DNA of 64,000 nt, taken from NCBI GenBank assembly GCA_914767715.1, contig OU612065.1:17916001-17980000 (forward strand), read 5' to 3'. Origin of the DNA: Membranipora membranacea (taxonomy: Eukaryota > Bryozoa > Gymnolaemata > Cheilostomatida > Membraniporidae). Position numbers and translations under genes: made by a program. This document shows positions 26,436-37,400 of the stretch, one piece after another (the stretch's first letter is position 1; every line of letters begins with the position of its first letter). The notes beneath the pieces were generated by a model. It was not told the origin of the DNA, made no database searches, and worked only from the letters and a program-made list of their open reading frames with translations.

Positions 26436-28005
26436 TAAAGTAACTCCGATTTCTCCTATGCTATATATAGCAGCAGGGAGGAAGATAGAAGCCAAACAAT
26501 TGTGTGACCGTCAACGTATAAATATTTATATTTATGTACGTGACATACGCACCAAAGTGACATGTTTAGCGCACAGCAAGTATGACATATCCAGGAGGTT
26601 ATTGACTAGTATTTGAACTGTGAACAACATCAGTGACCTACCATAACCATGTTAAAACACTAGATATAAATTAGCCGTCCATTGTTTTTCATCATCTTCA
26701 GGAAAACTGATTAAATTTGATCCAGTGGATATAATATTTGCTCAAGCAAGCTGCTATCTGCTCGAATACTAAAATACTTTCACTGGCTCATTCGATGTCT
26801 TAGTAAGTGTAAAGTTCGGAGTAGATGTACTCTTAGGTTGTGCTGATTACCTCCTAGAGGTGTGAAAATTGAACATCACGCAGCGGCAGTAATGGATTGT
26901 CTTAATTATGAAAAGTAGACATAGCTGCTCTGATTGTGATGACGTACAATACATGTACTATAAAGAAAAAACACAAAATTTCCTTTTTACAAGGTCAAGG
27001 TGTCCGGAAAAGAATATCGCTGCTTTTTACGGATATAAACTCATAAAAAAGTACAGGTACACCTTTCCATATCCTCATGTAACTTCCTCCTAGGCTAGAC
27101 AGATGCAAGTAGGTAGGTATATGCACAACCTAATACCCTGGAGAGCAATACATCTGTCTGTCTCTTCAAGCAGGGATTTTGCTTCAGGCATTCCAAAAAT
27201 CAAACAAAAGTTTCCCCTGGCCTATTGCCACCTCGTAGATGTACTGTTTAATAGAGGCAGGATATGACATTACGAAGCAAGTTCTCTGGTACGTTATGTG
27301 AACAGGGACAGTGTCCAGTTGTGATGTGTCCCTTGAGATCACTTCACGTTAGCCACAATTACGTTACTGGCAAACAGAGAAATTTGTGTGCTAATGGCTT
27401 AGAAATAGTACGTAAGAAATATTACACATCAATTTGTAAATTGGCGATAATAGTTCATGTTTACAGTATCTTCTTGGAAATGCATGTTCGGTGGTAGTAT
27501 AAGGGAAAGGGGGATTGTTATCCATTGGCTACAGGCGTGACATCATAGTTTTAACTGCTTATCTATGGAGCAGCGGGCTCAACTGCTTGAATCAAACTGA
27601 GTCTGGCATACAGTACAGCCATAAAATAAATAAAAAGCAATATTAACATGTATTATATGATGACGTGTTCACAGGCATATCAAAAGTTATATCTCCAATG
27701 CCTCCCCAATTTCGAAGAATCTTAACTTTCAACGGATTTCTCAGAAGCGATAAACACCCTTTGTTATTAAAACTACCATAAGGCAGCACTTTGAGGTCTG
27801 TCTCTTGTTTTTGAAGGTAACCATATTGAATGCTTATATTTTTCATGTTTTGGTACGGCAACCAATACTCTAAAACTCCTGTAGACATTAGCCCTCAGCA
27901 CCTCTCTACACCAAAGTTTTTTGAATGGGGGCGAACTAATTACATGTAATTGGCAAGAAATATAACAATTTTTCTCATTTACCCACACTTATGTCACCAA
28001 GGATA

Positions 28006-28064
28006 GATATACCCATTGATATATAAATTCTATAAATATGAATTCATATATCAATGGATATACC
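28006..28064. repeat. Near-perfect 25-bp palindrome
   Basis: Arms 28006-28030 and 28040-28064 are inverted copies (GATATACCCATTGATATAT inward) with about two mismatches and a 9-bp loop. It could extrude as a hairpin. It may be a minimal foldback element; no flanking duplication was evident. Confidence 0.7.
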
Positions 28065-30694
28065 TGGTTGTATAACGATCTAAGTTTAGCTCCCCTGGTA
28101 TAGTAATAATGCCTGACTCCTACATTAGGACATTATAAAGGAGAGAACACGAAATCCGCCAATTTTCACAGCATTATTTTATATATACCACAATTAAATA
28201 ATTACATGTGTGGAGCAGCTAATAATTAGGAATTATGACGTAGTAGTTGGATTGATTGATACAAAAATAGAGCGCCAAAGACCTGTATTCAATACAACCG
28301 GGATTGTAACATGCATGAGATTGGTTTGGCCTGGCCGTTAATAGGCAGCAAATTTTGTAAAGTCAGCAGTTATATTTGAAGCTCGATAATCTGAGGAAAG
28401 GCTCGCAGATTTTCCGATGCCTGGTACAAACATCTGTTATATACACACTACTATCGCTGTGCATTGAGCAGAAAATTGAGCTATTGACGGTTTCTCTTCC
28501 ACAATATGCCTCAAGGTAATACCGAGTTCTTGTTTTTCATTTTGTTATGTTATGAGTATTTTGTAACTTTGTAAGTTTGTATCATGTTTAAACAACACAT
28601 TTATAAGATTATTTAATCCGTAGTTACATCGCTCGAGGCCATTAGCTTAACATTTGAATTGTTCACACTTTGGCTAAAACAATGTCATTAGCAATTTATT
28701 TTATCATCTTACATAAGTAGTTTAGGTTTTGTAAATCTTTGTTTTGTTTTCATTACTTTTTCACAATTTAAAATGCCAGCTACAATAGCTTTACTAACAA
28801 ACACAATGAGTGCGAACACTGATAAACAGCTTGATTTCATACTCTTAGTTCAAGTCAACACAGATGACCATAATAAAACCATCTAAGTAGTTTTTATGAG
28901 AAGCTGATACCCTTCATTGATGGTCGATATTAGCATGTTTCCTTCTGCTGGCAGCAGCTCTATAAAACGTACTACTTCTTCTTTTCTGGATCAACTCATA
29001 AGGTAGTATTTTAATTGGTGAGAAAAATGCCTAAAACAATCTGGGTTGTCTGAACAGTTACTGTTATCGTTGTATTTGGGGGAGGAAGGGAGAAAAGCGT
29101 AGATATGATGACAATATTTAATGTTAGTAGGATTAAAGCACCATGGAATTACCCATCCCGATATGGATCTATAGTGTATATCTGCTGAAAACTGAGGAAT
29201 GTTCATTTACTGAATCAGATCGTATAAGATAGTCGATTTGGGAGGTGAGAAAATTAACAATGAGCTTCTGGGTTCAGATGTTTTGTTTTAGGGGAGGAGG
29301 AGGAGGGGATTAGGGTGGTGATAAAATTCGGTACCAGATAACAGACTTTTCCAACAGTTGTTTTTTGCATGTGTTGATTATGTTTTATGCGTTAACGGTA
29401 GTGACCAGATAATGTTCGGAACATTGACCGTTAGCATCAATCAGAGCAGCCTTTGAAATCATTCAAAATGTCATGGATATTACATTGAACAAAAAACAGC
29501 TGATCAGCATTCATACAGGTTTATCAAAACACATAGAGCATGTTTTTGATCAGTGCAATATGCTTTTTCTTTGGGTGTAAAATGTAGGTAGTTTACGCTC
29601 AAAAGCTACGTCACAGAGGGAGACGGTTCCAGTCATGTTTAGCACACCTGTTTGAGCTTAAAAATAAACCATGAGCAATTGTATGAATTAAACAGCATGT
29701 GCTACACCCATATTGTTTCAGAGTGTATATGCCGTAATTTAGCAGCTACCGGCTTTATCAATTTCTGAGAGACAATGTACAATCGTTAGGTTTTGTTAAT
29801 TGCTTGCTCTTCGTGGCTGGTTTTAACTCCAGTACACATGACTGTTTTATTTGGTACACCATCTTGACTGTCATGCCAAGTGGTCTTCTCAAACTGTTGG
29901 AAAGTATGCTGCAGACATGGGCTGACCTGAAAAGATACTCAATTTTCAGATCAAACCAATAACCTAAATAAGTAGTGGAACGTTGGGAGAACATGAAAAT
30001 GTGTAGACATGAAGCTGTTTTTCGGAAAAAAAAGATTCATAGTGCTTCACTCTATTTACTTTGTGGGAATGGTGATTCCGTCTGGATGATTGTAAAATGT
30101 GGTTAATCCAAGATGAATAAAATTGGGTATCAATAATGTCCAATCAAACACATGTGCCCATCTACTTTATTAGCTTATTGCTGACGTTTGAAGTAGTCGG
30201 AATTCAGGGCATTGCCACTGTAATACCTTGCTTAGTCTGTTGCTTCATAGCTTGCTAATTGAAAATCTATGTTACCTTCCTGACTTTATATTATATTATA
30301 TTACATGAATGTTCTACAATCATTGAAAAAGCCGGAGGCTTATACAAGTTTTTTCCCAACAATTGCAGATGACCCATATCCCAGGCTTCCCACAAATATA
30401 TATTTGTAGATACATAGTACAACAGTGTAATGCAATGAAGCTCACACTGCAAAAAAACAAGTGTATGATATTCAGGCCATGTTAATTTGAAAGAGTGTGT
30501 GGTAAGAAATTGCCCTTCCCATATGAGTTCGCTAACACATTCATCTCAACACAATTACATGCATAATTGGTAATCACAACCTAACACAAACGCATTAAAA
30601 AAACTGCCACCCATATCCCATTTGAGTTAGACCAAGTTGCAATTCTGTTTTATTTTTTTACAGTGAGTTGGAAACTGTACTACTTGATCAACCT

Positions 30695-31411
30695 ATGGAC
30701 CCACTGAAAGGCAACTCCAACGGTCTTGAAGAGCCTGCAGAATACGCAGGGAAAACTTATGCACTCACACAAAAGCAGCTTAATTATCTCATATCTTCAA
30801 TTGTCAAAAACTTGTCTGCATCAACCCAGAATGAACAAAATAGCCCAGGTAGCGATTTGTTAAACCCAATAGGAGACAACTCTGGATTAAACTCAGGTTT
30901 GAACAATACTATCAACATGACATCTGCAGTTACGATTGAAGATTTGAGTGACGATGAGAAGATTACCATGATCTTCTATGTGCTTGTCTTCTTTCTCTGG
31001 TATGGTGGACTAATATTCATGTGCCTCATTGGTTTTGGTGTCTACAAAAAGCCGAGCTCTTATGAGATTTATAGAAAATTTGTCGACAGAAAGGAGCTGC
31101 GAGAAAAACTTAAAGAACAAAAACACCAAGAGTTAGAGAAGAGAAAAATCTTGCGGCAGTCGAGTTTTGGTTCTTCCATGAGCGGTAACTCCCTAGACCA
31201 GTCCAGATCTAGTTACAATAATGGCGGAATGAATATTAGCAGTTCGTCTTATAACTTTTATACTAACAAATCTCCGAGAAGTGTTCCATCCTTTGCCTTG
31301 AGTTCTCTGGTATATTCCGAGGAAGAGGAAGGACTTCTGGGTAATGGGACACCTGAGCCTCCTCAAAAATCTCCTGTAAGAAATGGCCAAGTCATATTCG
31401 AGATGGAATAG
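30695..31411 (+). CDS. Single-pass membrane protein, unrecognised
   Basis: A 238-residue protein. Residues 1-90 are polar with N-glycosylation sequons (NLS, NNT, NMT). A single strong membrane segment lies at about 91-117 (MIFYVLVFFLWYGGLIFMCL). It is followed by Lys-Lys, a charged probably helical stretch (FVDRKELREKLKEQKHQELE) and a Ser-rich tail ending NGQVIFEME. With glycosylation sites before the membrane segment and basic residues after it, the likely topology is N-terminus out. An acceptor (tttttttacag) ends at 30663, so an upstream non-coding exon is likely. A candidate exon ends at the donor after ATGCCTCAAG near 28515; joined to 30664 it gives only a 17-codon upstream frame. The layout resembles KCNE-type potassium-channel subunits, but sequence similarity is too weak to claim that. 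Confidence 0.75.
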   Translation: MDPLKGNSNGLEEPAEYAGKTYALTQKQLNYLISSIVKNLSASTQNEQNSPGSDLLNPIGDNSGLNSGLNNTINMTSAVTIEDLSDDEKITMIFYVLVFFLWYGGLIFMCLIGFGVYKKPSSYEIYRKFVDRKELREKLKEQKHQELEKRKILRQSSFGSSMSGNSLDQSRSSYNNGGMNISSSSYNFYTNKSPRSVPSFALSSLVYSEEEEGLLGNGTPEPPQKSPVRNGQVIFEME

Positions 31412-32066
31412 CACGTACTCGACCAACTCAGAGGAGAGTATTATGATGAAACATGTCTATACTTTTGTGCTTAGTGATTGCCTAATATGATCCCCAAGAG
31501 CTTCCGGCTACTTAACCCTGGTGATACGAGGATTAGAGAGCACGCTAATTTTTTACTCTATTATGATCACACTATAAGTGGTCCTAAGCTATCTAATAGT
31601 CTCCTACTCCCCCACCACCCAAATCGTATCTCAATCGATGATCTTTATCCCTGCCCAACTGGCTGCTACTATTGACTATAATTACAATGACAGGAAACTC
31701 ATTTATTCAATATTCACCAGAGATTGTTATGTTGTTATGTCTATTTTTGAACATTATTTTTTAATAGCTGCAAGTTTTCAATTATATTGCTTTGCTCGAG
31801 CTGAGCAGGGAGGAAAATCCAACTGATAGAACAAGAATTAATTTCAGGTTGTATATCAATTAAACTGCTACAAACACCTTTGCAGAGTTTTTAACTTTAT
31901 TTGAGCTTTGGTTCAAGGACTGCCATATTATAGTCCGGGCTAAACTTGCAAATGAAGGACGCTATATACAATAGTTGAACAGCAAACTTGCAATGCAAGT
32001 TAAATACATAGCCCACAGTTTTGACATTTAGTCCCCAACCCTGCAAGCAGTCAATAGCAGTTCGGA

Positions 32067-32354
32067 GCTGCTCCCCCTCCACCGGTCACGCCGCAGGCAA
32101 AGGTGGCGTGCCTATTGGCTAAGATCAAAGTGTCATGGCCAACGGCTGATAAGTGCCTGTTTCAGTTTCTGGCAGCTTGCTGCACACTCAAGATTAGGAG
32201 GTCCACCATAGCCTCATCTCTAGGATGCATTCTAGTTTACTAGGATGTATCACACTCTCAGTACGAGGACTCCGGGCAACTTGCGTCCCTCTTTAGGGGC
32301 AGCCCACCCTCTGTTTTGTCATAAACAGGGCGTGACCAGTTGAAGGGGAGCAAC
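32067..32354. mobile_element. MITE-like inverted-repeat element
   Basis: Inverted arms 32067-32092 and 32329-32354 share GCTCCCC and GGTCACGCC blocks. The sequence just outside the right arm (GATCAAGTTTAATCCAATTG on the minus strand, ending near 32385) matches the terminal repeat of the element at 35218-35345, so this is probably a larger member of that family. Exact left end and target duplication are unclear. It lies directly beside the hAT element at 32414. Confidence 0.5.
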
Positions 32355-32457
32355 TGGAATGTAGGCAATTGGATTAAACTTGATCTACATCAGACTTGAC
32401 TGGTGACTGCCTGCAGTGGCGTATATTAGCACTCACGGCCCATGGATATCCGTGAGT

Positions 32458-32549
32458 GGCTGAATAGCTCAGTGTGTAGAGCGTTCGCTTTATAATCACT
32501 GAAAATAAGATTGTTGTGGGTTCGAATCCCACCAAGGACAGTTTTTTTT
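32458..32549 (+). repeat. tRNA-like pol III unit inside the hAT element
   Basis: A box TAGCTCAGTGTG (32465-32476) and B box GGTTCGAATCC (32519-32529). The T arm is perfect, GTGGG and CCCAC around the loop TTCGAAT. A run of eight T at 32542-32549 would end pol III transcription. The acceptor strands do not pair and the anticodon arm is degenerate, so it is not a functional tRNA but could still be transcribed. Confidence 0.7.
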
Positions 32550-32702
32550 CAAATGGGTGCTTTATAACTGGAGCATTTTTACCGTAATCTTCTACTGCTA
32601 TTGAGTTGTTTTCTGAAAAAACCCAACAGCTCAGTGAGCTATTGAAATACCTCTCTGCTTGCACTATTTTGCTACCGATATGCAAAAATTTCCGTGGTGG
32701 GA

Positions 32703-32771
32703 GGGCGCTTAAGCGCCCCTCCCACACCCTCCCCGCCACGCCTACGGCGTGTGGATCGGGCTGCGCCCGAT
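32703..32771. repeat. Three tandem GC-rich hairpins
   Basis: In an AT-rich setting, a perfect 16-bp palindrome GGGCGCTTAAGCGCCC (32703-32718) is followed by CACGCC-tac-GGCGTG (32737-32751) and ATCGGGC-tgc-GCCCGAT (32755-32771). They lie in the right half of the 415-bp hAT element and may serve transposase or replication. Confidence 0.75.
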
Positions 32772-33565
32772 TATTATGCTCATCTCTGAAAAGTCAGTGA
32801 GTGAAATTTTTTAGAATATACGCCCCTGACTGCCTGTAATTTGAAATGCTATCAGTCTAGGATTCGGGACACACTCCCTTTCATTTCCTGTTATATTTTA
32901 TTAGAGTTACCTTTCTATGTGCAAGCTGCACATGCGCAGTTCTGCACATTCTGGGTAAATCCAATTTATCTGGTAAAACCTCAGATTTATACCCGAAAAC
33001 CTACATGTTGCCTTAGAAAACCTAAAAAGTACATATAGAAAACCTTGGTTAGTGAGGAGATAAAGAAATGCGATCTTAGAAGGCAGAGAAATGGAATTCT
33101 GTGAACAAAAAAGAATTCAGATAGAATAATCAGAAAGATATTACTTATTTACAACAAGAGCACTTAGAGCAGCAAAGATTAGTGAGTATGTGCATGGAAT
33201 AGAGCATTATCAAATGAGCACTGTTGAGGATAGAGTGGGAATCTGTTAGCATAGATAGAATTTTATTATCCACTCATTATTAGTCATTTGGAGTCATTAT
33301 TTGAATTTTAAAAAGAAGATGAGAAGAATCTTTTCAATTTATTATTGTTAATTAATTATTATTATTCATCATAATTTTCTCCAGGCTTAGGACAAGGAGT
33401 AACAACAGGGTAACTCTTTGCTTAGGGCTAGGCCTGGAATAGCCTTGGCTCATTATTAAATAAATTAAATGATGTTAGATTTTTCCGGCCTGTTGATCAG
33501 GGAGAATGGTTTGATGAATATAGAAAGATAGATAATAAGACAGAAAAGATGGTAGCTCACAGTCA

Positions 33566-33656
33566 TAGGTCCCTTGGACTTACTTACATGCCTTTACTTT
33601 GCCAATGTCCGGAGTGGTTGATACTGGACATTGGCATGTAAGTCCCAGGGGCCGAC
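33566..33656. mobile_element. Small foldback element with 11-bp flanking repeats
   Basis: An imperfect inverted repeat: GGACTTAC, ACATGCC and CCAATGTCC on the left are matched by GGACATTGGCATGTAAGTCC on the right, with a short loop. It is flanked by the direct repeat GCTCACAGTCA at 33555-33565 and 33657-33667, which looks like a target duplication. Confidence 0.6.
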
Positions 33657-34424
33657 GCTCACAGTCACACTCACAGGCCTTCCTCCTTTCTGTACAGTAG
33701 AGTAGTAGTCCAGTTGTTGAGGCATCCACCTACGTCCACTGCACTTACACAAATTACTGAAGGCATGTGCGGTAACTGCTTCTATTGCTATTCTATTCTA
33801 TTGCTTCTATTGCTATAAAACCATGCCACTGCAAGCTTTACTAACTATGCTTCATTCGGCACAAGAAGAGGAGTGGTGTTATAATACAAGCATTCCATAT
33901 GAAAAATCAAGCGCCTCACAGTCAACAGGACAGCAGTGCAATTGACTCTTAAGCGGTTGATGATTCATTAATATTCAACTCACTGACTTATCTTTGGGTC
34001 TAAGTAAGAGAGGTTTGAGTCAGTGCAGTGCTCTACCTTGTGGGCGTTTGGTTGAATAAAACTTAGCACGACATGCTTTGTTCTGAAGGTGGGGGGATTT
34101 ACATAGCACATGTTTTAAACTTGTTTGGGTGTCCTTGATCCTGATTTGGAAACTTGTTGCTTAGTTGAAACTATCTTCGGTGGTCTCCTCATTAACAAAT
34201 GTTTGGACAAGATCAGAACTGCCACCTTCATATGGCGTTGTCATGTCTTCACTTTTTATGTGCTACTGTTACTGTAGAGACTGCTGATTGATCATCCTAA
34301 CATTGGGAACATGAAAATGTAGCTTTACAATATACTTTCAGTATCCCAACTGCACTGCAGGTTGAAGTCTCTTCCTCTAGTGTGAGGGTATAACAACTGA
34401 GACGGACAGAATCAAGTTCCAAAG

Positions 34425-37400
34425 ATGGCTGCATATATTGGACATACTGTGACAGTGGAGCTGAAGAATTCCGGCGGAAAGTTCTGCGGGAAATTAATCA
34501 GGCATGACAATGTCAAGGGGATGATTGTCCTATCAAAGGGTATGTGTAGCCTTATCTGTATTGTTTGTGTGGCTATGTACAATTAATATGTGAATGGGAA
34601 TATCGACTAATTAACTGATAACATTATTAGTTTTATACATACAGCTACAACAAATTTACAGCCTTGTATCGGTTGGGGTAAAAGAACAACACAACTTGCT
34701 TGGTTCTCGTAGCAGGGTAGTGGTCATAGTAGTAGTCCTCTATAGAGAGAGCAACCTCTTTCAGGCATCCTCACTGAGGCATCATGTTGCCCAGACAAAA
34801 TTCAATATATCAAATTGAAACACATCTAAATCTAGAGAGCCCAGATTGCCAAGATTCAGGATTCAGCCTAAAACTCCGACCTCCATGCATTTGCCTACAG
34901 CAGATAAGGTGTGACATGTGCTTGGTAGCAGAGCTAATACATGCAAATTGCTACAAAAGAAAATCGAACTGTTCATTTGTTATTAAACCACTAGACCAGT
35001 CCCCTTTCACATAGTTTTGTGGCTTGGTTGCGAGTTACATTTCAAATTATATTTTTGCAGTTACTTGTCTCACAAATAGTAAACGACTACCAGGTAACCA
35101 GACTTACTTCGATGATGAGATAATTGAAAACTCCTGTAAGTACTAATACAGCATATATAGTAATTGTGTTTATAATCTTTACAATATCAAGTGTGCATGC
35201 CCCTTAGTAGGTATCAAATTTGGTCAAGTTTGCCTGTATTTGGATTTGCTCCCCCACTACTGGTAAGCCGCAGACTAATAACTTAGTCTCATCTGTGGAG
35301 GGGGAGCAATCCCAAATGCAGGCAAACTGGATCAAACTTGACCCACCCTCCTAGCTTGACATACCAATAGTGTGGCATAGTAAATTTCTTGCATCCTACA
35401 ATTCCGATGGAAATAATGTTGTACCAAATATGGATTCTTTCTTGAGTGCCTGAACATTATGCATAGCTTGATCTTGCCATGTATTTATTGGTTGCTTTTG
35501 ATATTGTTTTCATATAGTGGTCATAATGGATGAAGTAAGGAATGAGCAAATGCCTGTTGACTCGATGACGCTGTAAGATTTTATCATGTTACCTTAGTAA
35601 GCTTCTTGTAAAGTGTTATTTTTTTATCAAAAAAAGTCTACGTCATCTTTGGAATCTATGTACTATTGCAACAACTTGATATAAAAACATTTTGCCTTGC
35701 CCAGATACCAATGTTTCCCGCTTATTCTAATATGTTTTCCTATGAATTATGCTTATTCCATAAACTTAATATTTATAAAAAAATGAGGGGTTTTTTATAT
35801 TTTTCAAACCAGCATGCGGTAAAGTTTGTTTGTTCTTCACCCCCCCCCCCCCCCCCTCGTAAATGGCCAATGACTAACTCTTTACAATGTTATTGACCTG
35901 TTTATGCAATTACGAACCTGTGGCAGTACGTACAGACTACAGGTCCTCTTGCCGCTTTCAAGTTTGTTTTAAGGTATCAGTATACAACCATTTATTCTGC
36001 AAATTGTGTATGATGATCAATGGTGTCATGTTACAGAAAAGAAAAGAAATCGCGCTCTGTAGAGTCAAGAGGCAGTAAAGGAGAGGACAGCCGCCGACTC
36101 AATCGTCTAGTAGAAGTGCAGCATGCTAACTTTCACCTGAGCGCCTTCCTCAGACATGTAGAGAAGAGTGATGGAAAGGCACCTGAAAATCTAATCACAG
36201 CCAACATGTATCAACATCTCACTGAATGTATGTCTGTAAACTCATATTTCAGTTCAGATAACAGTCTAATTACTCAAACTCCGAGCAGGTTGCTGGTAAT
36301 GACATTTATCAGCAACTACAACTGGATTGAATTTGGTTGATAATGTAATGCCACTACCAGGGCTTAAACTCTCCTGATCAATGTCTAAGCACTTCTGGGA
36401 CTGAGAACCGCTAAAGCTTCCTCCAGTGATGTTAGTGTTTTGAGAATTTTATTTGACCGGATACATGTCTTAGCTCTAAGTTGCCCTTGTGTGTCTACAA
36501 GGATCAAACCTTGTGTAGTGGCAGTGAGAATGGTGTCTTCTTGACAAGGAATATTGGCTTATAATGTTGCTTCCACTGAGTTCATATCATATTATTTTTC
36601 TTAGTGATTCCAAGAGAAGAATGGCAAGCTGCAGGGAATAGAGGGGTGCGACCCACTCGATTTATAGTAATAGATAAACTAGGAGATTTATATGATGAAG
36701 CTATATACAGGATAGGACAAGAGAGGTCTATTGGTGTGGCAAGTACTGGTATAGATATGTGTAGACATGGTACACTCTGCTGGATTCAGGTATGCTTCAT
36801 GTGAAGAACTCTATTATATGATTAAAAGGTATACCATCTATGTAGCTGTAGCTTCAGTGAATTGTCAGTAGTACACTAGTAACACTGCTCTCTTACTACC
36901 ATAAACTTATAGATATATATATCTATATATCTGTATATATATATATAAATAAGTATTTATATGTTTATGCTTACCACTTGCCACATTCCATATTATGACC
37001 TGACCAATTGTTTTGAATTTCCAGTCAACAAAACTCGAACTATCATCACTGTTGATGGTAAATAGGGACTGCGCTCAAAATTAAAAAAATGTCCTTCAAA
37101 TCTCTTTATTAGTGTTGAATCTTTGACTGTTTGATCATCAATTCAATACTTATTAGAGTGCTCAGTCTTTTGTATATATGTTTTGATTTCAGATTGCTAC
37201 ATCAGATACTGTATATCTGTTTGATGCATTCGTAATGGGTCATACCTGCATATCCTACGGACTGGACAAAATATTCAGCAGTTCAACCATTCTAAAGGTA
37301 TGTCAAGATTTCCCAGTATTTTGGGTACAATCAGTAATCACTACCTGTTAATTCTTACTTGTTAGCTTTTGTTTGAAGATAGTGAGAGTTGCCTGTTCAT

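Larger units (their letters stand above)
25914..28400. other. Intergenic region
   Basis: No gene recognised. It contains the tRNA-derived SINE at 26283-26435 and the near-perfect palindrome at 28006-28064. Two overlapping short minus-strand frames around 27.6-28.0 kb match nothing I know and are probably chance. Confidence 0.5.
32414..32828 (+). mobile_element. hAT-type MITE carrying a tRNA-like unit and GC hairpins
   Basis: The terminal inverted repeats are CAGTGGCGTATATT (left) and CAGGGGCGTATATT (right, minus strand), a classic hAT-type end. They are flanked by an exact 8-bp target duplication, ACTGCCTG, at 32406-32413 and 32829-32836. Inside are a tRNA-like stretch with A box, B box and T8 terminator, and three consecutive GC-rich hairpins at 32703-32771. 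No transposase is encoded. Confidence 0.88.
31412..34424. other. Intergenic region rich in small DNA transposons
   Basis: After the membrane-protein stop comes unassigned sequence, then an inverted-repeat element (32067-32354), a 415-bp hAT-type element (32414-32828) and a foldback (33566-33656). The last few hundred bases before 34425 should hold the EXD1 promoter and 5' UTR. No protein gene was seen. Confidence 0.5.

Noticed and set aside
27643-27988. Overlapping short minus-strand frames as a gene
   Set aside because: No motif, signal peptide, promoter or splice partner; lengths are within chance for this base composition.
30668-30694. Upstream extension of the membrane protein starting at a TTG
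   Set aside because: No ATG at that position, and the segment begins just after a splice acceptor. The first ATG at 30695 is the more likely start.
32458-32540. Functional tRNA gene
   Set aside because: The T arm is perfect, but the acceptor strands do not pair and the anticodon arm cannot form a proper stem.
32374-32739. 121-codon minus-strand frame with LVGFEPTT
   Set aside because: This peptide is the usual false translation of tRNA-derived B-box sequence; it lies inside the hAT element's tRNA-like unit.
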